This document shows, one piece after another, positions 8,029 through 15,194 of a stretch of 34,190 bases of DNA. This DNA comes from Gynuella sp. GTDB taxonomy: Bacteria; Pseudomonadota; Gammaproteobacteria; Pseudomonadales; Natronospirillaceae. The number at the start of each line of letters is the position of its first letter. The first letter of the stretch is position 1. The position numbers were made by a program, and so were the translations under genes. The notes below the pieces were generated by a model, which worked only from the letters and a program-made list of their open reading frames with translations, did not search any database and was not told the DNA's origin. The DNA is taken from positions 1 through 34,190 of the forward strand of contig JANQHX010000038.1 in NCBI GenBank assembly GCA_028282465.1, read 5' to 3'.

Positions 8029-10452
8029 TTACGCAGGAGCTTCGGAACCCTGTTTGTCAGAAGCTAGCAGAAACTCGGTTGACAATTGGCCTTGTTCGGG
8101 TGCTTCACCATTGAAAGAAATTTGATATCCCATTGCCTTATAGCTTTTCTCCCGTTTGTTGAACATTCGTTGCAACATAGGGAGCGAGCAATCGACATAA
8201 TCGTAAATGGTGACACGATCTTTGCCATCCGACTCTCGGTGAATACGTCCGGCATACTGAGCCAGTGAACCCTTCCATGCAATGGGCATAGCTAAGAACA
8301 GCGTGTCTAATCTTGGCAAATCAAAACCTTCGCCCACATACTTACCAGTGGCAACGACGACTTGCGCGGTGGGTAGCTGTTCCTCAACATCCTTGCGCTC
8401 AGACGCGCGCATTGCGCCTTTTAAAACGACTGAATTGATATCTCTATCGAGTAGCATGGCATTGATTGTTTCAGCATGTTCTCTGCGTTCTGTCAGAACT
8501 ATTGGGTGTTTTGATTGTTCAAGGCATGCTAAAACATCATTGATTATTCGTTGTGTTCTCTCGTCATTCTCCATAATCCATCGATAAGCGTCTGAGATTT
8601 TAGGCCGCTCTTCTGAGTTGATTAACTGCCCTGGGGCGTTGTCATAGAGTTGGTGAACAATGACCTGTTGCTCAAATTTTTCTTCTGTTGTGCTTTTAAC
8701 CTTGTGACGAATAGGCCCTGCGGCCATAAAGATGATTTTCTGGTGGCCGTCTTGTCGTTCTGGGGTGGCGGTCAAGCCGAGTACATATTTAGCTCGAACT
8801 TCGTTTAACACCATTTCAAAGCGCGGCGCAGAAACGTGATGGCACTCATCAACGATCACATGCCCATAATCTTGGATGATCTCAGATACGGTGTTGTCCT
8901 TTTTGTTGATTAGACTTTGATAGGTTGCGATGTCGACGACGCCCGTTGGCTTTTTCTTGCCGCCGCCGATGATGCCGACATTTGTATCGGGCAAAAACGA
9001 TTTTAATCGTTCTCTCCATTGGTCGAGCAGTTGTCTGCTGTGTACTAAAATTAGTGTGTTGGCTTTGCGTTTAGTAATCATGCCAATAGCGGTAACTGTT
9101 TTACCAAATGCAGTCGGCGCATGGAGAATACCAGTATCGTGCTTACTCATGGCGCGTACTGCTGCTTGCTGATTCTTTCTGAGCTTGACGACTGATTTGG
9201 TGGCTTTAAGTTTAGTGCCACGTTCACGCTGATCGTCTAATTGAACTTCGATCTGATTCTCGGTGAACAACTCTAGCGCTTCGTCTAAGCAACCGCGAGG
9301 TATTGCCAAGTAGCCTTGCTCAATTCGAGCACAGGAGATAAATCTCGGAATACCATGAGTTGAAAACCGCAGAGCCTGTGTTTTAAAGAATACAGGGTTT
9401 GAAAAGCTCGCGAGTTGCCTTAACCTTGCTGCTAATGTGCTCGGTAATTCGCTTAAATCAAAATAAACATGATTTGCGAGAGTGATGGATATTTTTTTCG
9501 GTGGATTTTCCAATAACAGAGGTTTTGCCTTGGCGGTCATCTCCCAGGGTGGACGATTCTCTATAACCTCTTGTTCTTTAAATAACGCTGAGTTTGGTGA
9601 AATTTGTATCAGTAGCTTTGTCAGTCTATCGTGTGAAATAGACTCCATATTAGCCAGGTGCTGCCATTGATCCTGGATGACATCAAGTTCGTTGTCGACA
9701 AAGGAGGTATTGCCAGACAATCGCGCTTCCTTCTGAAGTGGTAGAGCGATTAAATTTCCAAATCCGCCTTCGGGTAAAATATCCTGGTTGGGGAAAAGGC
9801 GATCATAGGAGTCAAATGATAGATTCGGATAGAATTCCATTGCCTTGTCGAGCAGGCCAAACCCCAGTAGCCTAGCTTCTTTGGCTGGTACTTTCTCGTT
9901 GAAGAAAATCCAAAGGTGCGCGCCATTGCCGGAACGAGAAATTTCAATGGCATGTGGTATTCCAAAGTTCTGACAAGCCTTCGACATTGCGTACACTTCG
10001 TCTTGCCATTGGCCTTTATCAAAATCGGCGGTAAGAAAGTAACAGGTGTTATCTGGCATCAAAGGATAAAGGCCAACGATTTGTTGCCCAGCTAAGTGGC
10101 GATATATGATCTGGTTATTTAACTCTGTGAGCTGACGGTGATTGCAGTCCTGACATTTGATGCGAGGCTTATGACAGATTCCTTGTACCCACTCGTTATT
10201 GCAGGCAACAGAGAAACCACTGCGACCTTGTTTGTTTTGCCAGCGGTTTGCAAAAATATCGTTTCGGCCTCTAAACAACCCTCTAAAAATAGCAATCTTT
10301 TGTTCTGGTGAATATAGGGTCGAGTCAGATGTATTCGCTGAAGGTTGCTGGAGTTGCTCTCTGAGGGCTAGAAGCTGCTTTTTCTCCTGCTCAAGCTGTG
10401 CGAGCCGAGCGTCAATCTCGGTTGTGCTTTGAAATCTATCACTCTTAAGCAT
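8029..10452 (-). CDS. TOTE-type conflict-system protein: archaeo-eukaryotic primase fused to SF2 helicase
   Basis: An 807-residue two-enzyme protein. The N-terminus is a short coiled coil (about 10-35). Next come a Cys/His cluster (C84, C93, C100, C103) and an archaeo-eukaryotic primase domain with the DxD metal motif DFD (143-145), the SGNGAHLW motif (174-181) and GNLIALPLQ (232-240). Residues about 320-420 resemble the damage-recognition-like region of XPB-type helicases. An SF2 helicase follows, with Walker A APTAFGKT (445-452), DECH (535-538), TATPER (561-566) and QYAGRIHR (732-739). Primase-helicase fusions of this type were described computationally as TOTE conflict systems; their mechanism against invading nucleic acid is not established. 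I see no nuclease domain. The ATG at 10452 overlaps the higA stop by 8 nt with no clear Shine-Dalgarno, so translation is probably coupled to higA. Confidence 0.88.
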   Translation of the reverse strand: MLKSDRFQSTTEIDARLAQLEQEKKQLLALREQLQQPSANTSDSTLYSPEQKIAIFRGLFRGRNDIFANRWQNKQGRSGFSVACNNEWVQGICHKPRIKCQDCNHRQLTELNNQIIYRHLAGQQIVGLYPLMPDNTCYFLTADFDKGQWQDEVYAMSKACQNFGIPHAIEISRSGNGAHLWIFFNEKVPAKEARLLGFGLLDKAMEFYPNLSFDSYDRLFPNQDILPEGGFGNLIALPLQKEARLSGNTSFVDNELDVIQDQWQHLANMESISHDRLTKLLIQISPNSALFKEQEVIENRPPWEMTAKAKPLLLENPPKKISITLANHVYFDLSELPSTLAARLRQLASFSNPVFFKTQALRFSTHGIPRFISCARIEQGYLAIPRGCLDEALELFTENQIEVQLDDQRERGTKLKATKSVVKLRKNQQAAVRAMSKHDTGILHAPTAFGKTVTAIGMITKRKANTLILVHSRQLLDQWRERLKSFLPDTNVGIIGGGKKKPTGVVDIATYQSLINKKDNTVSEIIQDYGHVIVDECHHVSAPRFEMVLNEVRAKYVLGLTATPERQDGHQKIIFMAAGPIRHKVKSTTEEKFEQQVIVHQLYDNAPGQLINSEERPKISDAYRWIMENDERTQRIINDVLACLEQSKHPIVLTERREHAETINAMLLDRDINSVVLKGAMRASERKDVEEQLPTAQVVVATGKYVGEGFDLPRLDTLFLAMPIAWKGSLAQYAGRIHRESDGKDRVTIYDYVDCSLPMLQRMFNKREKSYKAMGYQISFNGEAPEQGQLSTEFLLASDKQGSEAPA

Positions 10453-10813
10453 GCGCTTGAGGTGGTTTGATTAAGGACTCAGCAGGAATACCCAAACCCT
10501 CATGCAGCTTCCAGATCATTTTTAGCGTGAGCGAGCGTTTGTGATTGAGAATTTCATAGACTCGGTTGCTTTTTCCAATCATGGGTTCGAGGTCTTTCAC
10601 TGTTAATCCTTTACGCTCCATCTCAAACTTAATGGCTTCAACAGGATCAGGCAGTTCCATAGGGAAATGCTTGGCCTCATAAGCTTCGATAAGTGTGACC
10701 ATTACATCCAGCTTTTCACCTTCTGGTGTGTCAGGGCCAGCCATCATCAGGCTTTCAATTTCTTTTAATGCCGCTCGGTAATCGGCATCAGTTTTAATCG
10801 GTTTGATGTCCAT
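10445..10813 (-). CDS. higA: HigA-type antitoxin, HTH transcriptional repressor
   Basis: A 122-residue antitoxin of the HigB/HigA type II system. It binds and neutralises HigB and represses the shared promoter. The N-terminal half (about 1-60) is helical and acidic, as in HigA proteins encoded downstream of the toxin. The C-terminal half has a helix-turn-helix of the Xre/Cro type (GLTVKDLEPMIG, then SNRVYEILNHKRSLTLKMIWKL). The gene begins 17 nt after higB and overlaps the primase-helicase start by 8 nt, so all three are read as one transcript. The palindrome at 11147-11161 upstream of higB is its likely operator. Confidence 0.9.
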   Translation of the reverse strand: MDIKPIKTDADYRAALKEIESLMMAGPDTPEGEKLDVMVTLIEAYEAKHFPMELPDPVEAIKFEMERKGLTVKDLEPMIGKSNRVYEILNHKRSLTLKMIWKLHEGLGIPAESLIKPPQAHA

Positions 10814-10830
10814 GGTAATTCCTCCGGCAA

Positions 10831-11133
10831 TTAAATAGTTTGTACATCAATTTTGTCATACTGCGCATGGGTACCGATGAATCGGATGTAGACCACGTGA
10901 TAGGCATAGTTGATCCAAACTACCAACCGGTACTTGTTACCCGCAATATTGAAAACCACACGCCCATCTTTGAGGATACTGGCATTCCTGAAGTCCCGCT
11001 TAACATCAGCAGGTTCGCTCCAGTCAGCTGCTAAGGCATGTCGATACCAAGCAAGCGTAGGCTCTTTAGCATCTATGTATTCTGGATGCTCTTCCCACAA
11101 AGCTTTCAGTGTCGATAGGGCAATGATTCTCAT
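10831..11133 (-). CDS. higB: HigB-type mRNA interferase toxin
   Basis: A 100-residue toxin of the RelE-like HigB family (HigB_toxin type), which cleaves mRNA on the ribosome. Recognised by the family N-terminus MRIIALSTLKALWEEHP, the middle segment DWSEPADVKRDFRNASIL with GRVVFNIAGNKYRLVV, and the C-terminal YIRFIGTHAQYDKID, where the histidine is typical. I chose the ATG at 11133: a TTG 12 codons earlier is open but would add an atypical N-terminus and run into the operator and promoter. No Shine-Dalgarno lies before this ATG, and the predicted -10 ends only about 7 nt upstream, so the mRNA may be leaderless. It is the first gene of the higB-higA-primase-helicase operon. Confidence 0.9.
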   Translation of the reverse strand: MRIIALSTLKALWEEHPEYIDAKEPTLAWYRHALAADWSEPADVKRDFRNASILKDGRVVFNIAGNKYRLVVWINYAYHVVYIRFIGTHAQYDKIDVQTI

Positions 11134-11140
11134 AAAGTTA

Positions 11141-11169
11141 ATAATAGTCCCAAAATGGGACTTCATCAA
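11141..11169 (-). promoter_or_regulatory. Predicted higB operon promoter with palindromic operator in its spacer
   Basis: Read leftward: -35 TTGATG (11169-11164), a 17-nt spacer (11163-11147) and -10 TATTAT (11146-11141). The spacer contains the palindrome GTCCCATTTTGGGAC (11161-11147), placed so that a bound repressor would block RNA polymerase. HigA-type antitoxins repress their own operons this way, so this is the probable HigA operator. It also lies 31 bp upstream of the divergent HTH gene. Confidence 0.65.
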
Positions 11170-11192
11170 CTAAGATATACAGGAGAGTCAAT

Positions 11193-11393
11193 ATGAATGA
11201 ATATCAAGCGCTTATGACGCAAAGAGAGCTATGTAATCGTTGGCAGGTAAGTGAAGCGACACTGGAGCGCTGGCGTTCAGAAGGTATAGGCCCGATTTAT
11301 GTGAAACTGGGCGGCCAAGTTAGGTACAGGCGAGAAGATGTGCTGGAGTATGAGGCCAGCTGCTTGAGAAGGAGTACTTTTGAAGCCGTTTGA
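11193..11393 (+). CDS. AlpA/excisionase-like small HTH DNA-binding protein
   Basis: 66 residues, almost wholly one winged helix-turn-helix of the MerR-like HTH_17 type: LMTQRELCNRWQVSEATLERW for the HTH, then GPIYVKLGGQVRYRREDVLEYE for the wing. Such proteins are excision factors or AlpA-type activators of integrases in genomic islands and prophages. AGGAG (11181-11185) lies 7 nt before the ATG, so the start is firm. It is the only rightward gene of the accessory block, diverges from higB across the palindrome, and ends about 110 bp from the ssrA 3' end. No integrase is next to it, so it may be what is left of an integration module, or a local regulator. Confidence 0.8.
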   Translation: MNEYQALMTQRELCNRWQVSEATLERWRSEGIGPIYVKLGGQVRYRREDVLEYEASCLRRSTFEAV

Positions 11394-11407
11394 TGGTGAG
11401 TTAGTAC

Positions 11408-11450
11408 GCAACTTCCCGCATCAGCACTAAATTCCTGATAGTAAAGTTGC
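11408..11450. repeat. Interrupted inverted repeat between HTH gene and ssrA terminator
   Basis: Arms GCAACTT (11408-11414) and AAGTTGC (11444-11450) enclose inner arms ATCAG and CTGAT. It may fold as a two-part hairpin at the 3' end of the HTH gene, but no T-run follows, so it is a weak terminator candidate. It may also be an island-end site. Confidence 0.4.
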
Positions 11451-11455
11451 GGGTT

Positions 11456-11495
11456 AATAAAAAGCCCTAATAGCTGGTGAGGGCTCATTAGGGCT
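11456..11495 (-). terminator. Intrinsic terminator of ssrA
   Basis: Read leftward, a 9-bp perfect stem AGCCCTAAT/ATTAGGGCT (11495-11487 with 11471-11463) is followed by a T-rich run ending at 11456. It begins 10 nt past the tmRNA 3' CCA. Confidence 0.85.
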
Positions 11496-11505
11496 ATTTA
11501 CAAGA

Positions 11506-11888
11506 TGGTGGAGGCGGCGGGAGTTGAACCCGCGTCCGCAAACCCTCTACTCTCGGTCCTACATGTTTAGTCACTTCTTTAATTTACCCTTGCCGTTACC
11601 GAAGGACAGGTGCGACTCGGGGAGTTCGGAATTAAATTTTAGGCGCTCCGGCCCGAACAACCTTCACGACGATCCTGAATTATTGACCTACGGTAGGTTC
11701 GATCAGGCTCAAACCAGCGCAGGCAGATCAGCTATGGATCTGTTTTGAAGAATTATGCAGCTAGTGCGTAACCTTCGAAGTTGTCATCATTTGCAACTAT
11801 AAATTTGCAGCTTTGGATTTACGTGATTCGCTACCATCACGACATGCACCTTGAGCTTTGTAATCCACGTCGAAGCCGTTTCGCCCCC
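11506..11888 (-). ncRNA. ssrA: Transfer-messenger RNA (tmRNA, 10Sa RNA)
   Basis: Rescues ribosomes stalled on broken mRNAs by acting as alanyl-tRNA and then as a short mRNA. The 5' end GGGGGCGAAACGG (11888 downward) pairs over 7 bp with the 3' end CGCCTCC-ACCA, including the G3-U pair that marks it for alanylation. The T-arm GGGTTCAACTCCC is present and CCA is encoded. The tag reading frame runs from the resume codon GCA (11794) to TAA (11753) and encodes ANDDNFEGYALAA, 13 residues. This is longer than the 10 codons of the Escherichia coli tag but ends in the usual YALAA degradation signal. It lies just downstream of smpB on the same strand. The flank after its 3' end holds the accessory block. 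Confidence 0.97.
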
Positions 11889-11970
11889 AGTAAACTTTTG
11901 CTCTTAGTCACTTCAGTTTAGTTGAAGTAACAACCACTCTCATACCGGTCGGTTCCAAAGAGGGCGGCAG

Positions 11971-11998
11971 ATTCTAACAGCTTTTAACCCAAGTAAAA
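11971..11998 (-). promoter_or_regulatory. Predicted ssrA promoter
   Basis: Read leftward: -35 TTTTAC (11998-11993), 16-nt spacer, -10 TAGAAT (11976-11971). It starts just after the smpB stop codon and would give a precursor with a leader of about 75 nt to be removed by RNase P. Only a moderate match at -35. Confidence 0.5.
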
Positions 11999-12001
11999 GG
12001 A

Positions 12002-12484
12002 TTAAACGCTGTGCTTCATGATTCTTTCTTTTTGGCGATTCCAGTCTTTTTCTTTGAGGCTGGCTCGCTTGTCGTGCATTTTTTTACCCTTAACCAGGGC
12101 AATCTCGCACTTAATAAATTGGGCCTTCCAGTGTAAATCCAAGGCCACCACCGTAAAGCCTTGTTGGTCGACTTGGCCGCTCATGCGGTCTATCTCTCTT
12201 CTATTTAACAACAGTTTTCTTTGCCGTGTTGGATTCGCAACTACGTGGGTAGATGCTGAAATTAGAGGCGAGATGTGAGCGCCCACCAACCAGGCTTCGC
12301 CTTTATCGAAGATGATGTAGGAGTCTCTGAGTTGAACTTTGCCTTCGCGGCAGCTTTTGACTTCCCAGCCAGCCAGTTCCAACCCAGCTTCTATTTTGGA
12401 GTCGATGGTGTAGTCGTGGCGGGCCTTTTTGTTTTGGGCAATGATACGTTCGGGAGACTTGGGTTTTTTCTTGGATTTACTCAT
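12002..12484 (-). CDS. smpB: SsrA-binding protein SmpB
   Basis: Binds tmRNA and delivers it to stalled ribosomes, mimicking the missing tRNA anticodon arm. 160 residues, normal length. Family hallmarks are IAQNKKARHDYTI, GLELAGWEVKSCREGKVQLRDSY and the basic C-terminal tail KGKKMHDKR...KEKDWNRQKERIMK, which enters the mRNA channel. It lies immediately upstream of ssrA on the same strand. No Shine-Dalgarno is visible before the ATG, and a TATAAT box lies only 8 nt before it, so the mRNA may have almost no leader. Confidence 0.97.
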   Translation of the reverse strand: MSKSKKKPKSPERIIAQNKKARHDYTIDSKIEAGLELAGWEVKSCREGKVQLRDSYIIFDKGEAWLVGAHISPLISASTHVVANPTRQRKLLLNRREIDRMSGQVDQQGFTVVALDLHWKAQFIKCEIALVKGKKMHDKRASLKEKDWNRQKERIMKHSV

Positions 12485-12492
12485 GGCGGCGC

Positions 12493-12521
12493 ATTATAGA
12501 GAGTTATAAAAACGGAATCAT
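12493..12521 (-). promoter_or_regulatory. Possible smpB promoter giving a near-leaderless mRNA
   Basis: Read leftward, a perfect -10 TATAAT (12498-12493) has a weak -35 ATGATT (12521-12516) at 17-nt spacing. The expected start site falls within a few bases of the smpB ATG at 12484. Confidence 0.4.
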
Positions 12522-12596
12522 CGGTTTTTTGTCCGGAGGTTCCTCAGATTAAACCAAAGCAGATATACTGCTTGCATCAATTTTGAGGGTTATGTC

Positions 12597-14039
12597 GTGC
12601 AGTCAGGTACTACCCAATTTGTACGGTTTAGTAGTCCGGCCTTTGTCGTGTTGGCCGGAGTGGGGGCGTCTCTAGGGTTTAGCAATGTGTTGAACTTTCC
12701 TGCTTTGGTTGCAAAGTATGGGGGGGGGTCTTTTTTATTGGTGTATTTGGCGAGCAAGTTATTGGTTGCTGTTCCTGTGGTGATGGCTGAAATGGCCATG
12801 GGACGCAGAACTAGGCAAAGTCCCTTTAGCGGTATGGAAGTGTTGTCCTTAGACAGTCACGCTAACTTCAAATGGCGTTACCTCGGTATGATGGGCATGA
12901 TTGCTGGCCTACTTATCTTGGCAGTATATGCCGTTGTGTTTACTTGGTCTGCTTCGTATTTTAGTCATTTTGTGTTTGTTGAGTGGCACAGTCCGGAGTC
13001 GTCTTTTGTTGGTTATTTTGTTGAGCTGATCAGCCATACCGGGCATTTAGCTCTTTATTTATTGGGCTTCATGTTTCTGCTTTTTACCATTTCATCTCTT
13101 GGTTTGAAATGGGGATTGCAGATTGCTCTTATTGTTATTGTGCCTCTTATGGCTGTTTGTGTGTTGTTGTTGGCGGGTAATGCAGCTGCGTCTCCCTCTT
13201 TTGTAGAAGCGTTTTCTCTTGTGTTTGGTTTTCAGTGGGACAAACTCAGTTGGCTGGCATTACTAGACGCGCTTCAGCATAGTTTTTTCACCCTTGGTGT
13301 GGGGATGGGCGCTGTTTGGGCTTACAGCTCTTATATGCCGAAGTCTATGTCTATTGGTAAAACGGGCGTGGCTATAGCTGGTTTAGACTTTTTAATTGCT
13401 TTGTTTTTTGCTTTGTTTGTTTGGAGTCAGGTGTTAAGTCAGGATCAAACCTTAGCCAATGGTGCCGGTGTGCTGTTCCAACAGTTGCCAGAGCTTATTT
13501 CTCGAGAAACCGCAGTGGTTTTCTTCTTTTTGATGGTACTCACAGGCATTTCTTCTTCAATATTTTTATTTGAACCCAGTGTGCAATGGTTGGATGAACA
13601 TTTTTTATTGGGCCGTGTTAAAGCTTCTGCTCTTCTTGCCGTGGTGGTTTTTGTTGTCGCGTTTTTCGCGCTGTCATCTTTTAATTTTTTGTCTTGGCTG
13701 CATTGGTATGGTCGAACCATTTTTGACAACTTGGTTTATATTTCCTCAGGCATATTAGTACCGCTATGCGGGTTTCTAACTGCGGTTTTTGTGGGGTGGG
13801 TAATGCACCCGTCTGAGGTAGTAGAAGAGATAAGACCTTCTCATCCGGTTCGCTATACATTCTGGCGATTCGCTATTAAGTTCATTTCAATACTGGCAAT
13901 TGCAATGGTATTCTTCGCGGCCCTTGAACAGTACTTAGGAATAAGCATCAGTGCGTCCATCGTTTTATTACTGGCTTTACTTGTTCTACTAGTGGGTGGG
14001 TTTAAGCTTTATAAAGACGCGCTTCCTCGCCTATGGTGA
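12597..14039 (+). CDS. Sodium-dependent transporter of the neurotransmitter:sodium symporter (SNF/NSS) family, atypical
   Basis: An inner-membrane secondary transporter, probably Na+-driven; substrate unknown. 480 residues with about 11-12 hydrophobic helices. The family signature is in helix 1, with GASLGFSNVLNFP then KYGGGSFLLVYL and MAEMAMGR, and in helix 6, with FFTLGVGMGAVWAYSSYM. In LeuT the helix-1 motif reads GNAVGLGNFLRFP; here the Asn of the sodium/substrate site is Ala and the gate Arg is Asn. It starts with GTG at 12597, preceded by GAGGG at 8-nt spacing; the ATG at 12592 is in another frame. It overlaps ratA by 7 nt, so they form an operon that diverges from smpB. Confidence 0.87.
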   Translation: MQSGTTQFVRFSSPAFVVLAGVGASLGFSNVLNFPALVAKYGGGSFLLVYLASKLLVAVPVVMAEMAMGRRTRQSPFSGMEVLSLDSHANFKWRYLGMMGMIAGLLILAVYAVVFTWSASYFSHFVFVEWHSPESSFVGYFVELISHTGHLALYLLGFMFLLFTISSLGLKWGLQIALIVIVPLMAVCVLLLAGNAAASPSFVEAFSLVFGFQWDKLSWLALLDALQHSFFTLGVGMGAVWAYSSYMPKSMSIGKTGVAIAGLDFLIALFFALFVWSQVLSQDQTLANGAGVLFQQLPELISRETAVVFFFLMVLTGISSSIFLFEPSVQWLDEHFLLGRVKASALLAVVVFVVAFFALSSFNFLSWLHWYGRTIFDNLVYISSGILVPLCGFLTAVFVGWVMHPSEVVEEIRPSHPVRYTFWRFAIKFISILAIAMVFFAALEQYLGISISASIVLLLALLVLLVGGFKLYKDALPRLW

Positions 14040-14464
14040 CCATTGAAAAATCCGCGTTAGTGCTTTTTAGTGCTGAGCAAATGTATAAGCTAGTGAATGA
14101 TGTTAAGAGCTACCCAGAGTTTTTAGATGGGTGTTATGAAACAGAAGTACATGAAAAATCTGACTCTCACATGTTGGCATCTCTGGGGTTAAAACAGGGC
14201 TTAATTTCTTTACAACTCACTACTCGAAACAGCTTAATTCAAAACCACAGTATTCATATGCAGTTAGAAAATGGCCCACTAAAATCGCTAGAGGGCCGTT
14301 GGTGGTTTCATCCACTCGGACAACAAGGTTGTAAAGTGATGCTGAAATTAGAGTTTGAGGTTGATAACAAATTGCTTGGTGGCGGGGTGTCTATTTTGTT
14401 ATCAAAAATTGGAGCGCAAATGGTACAGGCATTTAGTAAACGAGCAGAGGATATTTATGGCTGA
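14033..14464 (+). CDS. ratA: RatA / COQ10-like START-domain protein
   Basis: 143 residues; a single lipid-binding-like START (polyketide cyclase/Coq10) fold. In Escherichia coli RatA (PasT) has been described as blocking 70S ribosome formation, and homologues are also linked to ubiquinone function; which applies here is unknown. Family features are LFSAEQMYKLVNDVKSYPEFLDGC at the N-terminus, EGRWWFHPLG in the middle, and the C-terminal helix LSKIGAQMVQAFSKRAEDIYG. It starts with ATG overlapping the transporter stop, and its own stop overlaps rnfH by 8 nt. The position beside smpB is conserved across gammaproteobacteria. Confidence 0.95.
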   Translation: MVTIEKSALVLFSAEQMYKLVNDVKSYPEFLDGCYETEVHEKSDSHMLASLGLKQGLISLQLTTRNSLIQNHSIHMQLENGPLKSLEGRWWFHPLGQQGCKVMLKLEFEVDNKLLGGGVSILLSKIGAQMVQAFSKRAEDIYG

Positions 14465-14756
14465 TTTGATAAAAGTAGAAGTTGCCTACGCGACTCCAGA
14501 AAAGCAGCTGATTCTGGAAGTTGAAGTGAATTCAGGAGCAACAGTTTTTGAAGCAGCAGAAGCAAGTGGTATTACTGATCATTTTCCCGACATTGAATTA
14601 AGCTCAGTGCCCATGGGGATATTTGGTAAAAAGGTTGCAAAGCCAAAAACAGAAGTAATTCAAGCTGGGCAAAGAGTTGAGCTATACAGACCTTTGTTAA
14701 TCGACCCTAAGCAAGCCCGTGCTAATAGGGCTGCTAAAAAGGCTAAAGAAGAGTAA
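14457..14756 (+). CDS. rnfH: RnfH family ubiquitin-like protein (RatB)
   Basis: 99 residues with a beta-grasp fold. Recognised by IKVEVAYATPEKQLILEVEV near the start, GATVFEAAEASGI, and the C-terminal GQRVELYRPLLIDPKQARANRA, which is nearly diagnostic for RnfH. The start is the ATG at 14457 inside the end of ratA; a longer in-frame extension would run through ratA and add no family sequence. Its biochemical role is not settled; it is encoded with ratA in most gammaproteobacteria. Confidence 0.95.
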   Translation: MADLIKVEVAYATPEKQLILEVEVNSGATVFEAAEASGITDHFPDIELSSVPMGIFGKKVAKPKTEVIQAGQRVELYRPLLIDPKQARANRAAKKAKEE

Positions 14757-14794
14757 GAGAAACGATAGTTCGACGAAATGTTGGGGTGTCTAAC

Positions 14795-15121
14795 TTATAA
14801 ATCTTGCTCTGATAGTTTGGGAGTGCCGATTATCTCGGTTAAGGTGTCTTCAGCAAAAACTAGTTTGATGTCTTGATAGGTAGCCGGCTGGTCTCCTATC
14901 TGGCTCTGATAATAGTAGATCCATTCTGACTCTAAGAAGGCTGAATCTAAGACTGGAGTGCCAAGTAAAAATTTAACCTGATCTTTGGTCATTCCCAGTT
15001 CAACTTCAGAAATCATCTCCTGAGTAACCAAATTTCCTTGTTGTACTTCAACATGGTAGGGTGCAAAAAAGCTGCACCCCGTAATAGCGATAGTAATAAT
15101 AAAAGAATATATAAATCTCAT
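14795..15121 (-). CDS. bamE: Outer-membrane assembly lipoprotein BamE (SmpA/OmlA)
   Basis: Subunit of the BAM complex that inserts beta-barrel proteins into the outer membrane. 108 residues. The lipoprotein signal MRFIYSFIITIAITGC has its lipobox ending in Cys16, which would be lipidated. The conserved BamE motif ELGMTKDQVKFLLGTP follows, then LESEWIYYYQSQ and IKLVFAEDTL. The start is ATG 15121, because upstream extension would destroy the signal peptide and overlap fur. It converges with rnfH and diverges from fur across 73 bp, the usual pseudomonad arrangement. Confidence 0.96.
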   Translation of the reverse strand: MRFIYSFIITIAITGCSFFAPYHVEVQQGNLVTQEMISEVELGMTKDQVKFLLGTPVLDSAFLESEWIYYYQSQIGDQPATYQDIKLVFAEDTLTEIIGTPKLSEQDL

Positions 15122-15194
15122 TCGCAACGACTTTATGCAAGAGTGTGGAACGGGGATAATACTGGCACAAACAAAAATATAGAAGACCGAATAG

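Noticed and set aside
11524-11748. Open frame inside the ssrA region on the plus strand
   Set aside because: It is antisense to the tmRNA, whose ends and tag are clear; no protein family is recognisable.
15122-15194. Fur autoregulatory box between bamE and fur
   Set aside because: Only a GATAATA fragment is present, without the paired half-sites of a Fur box.
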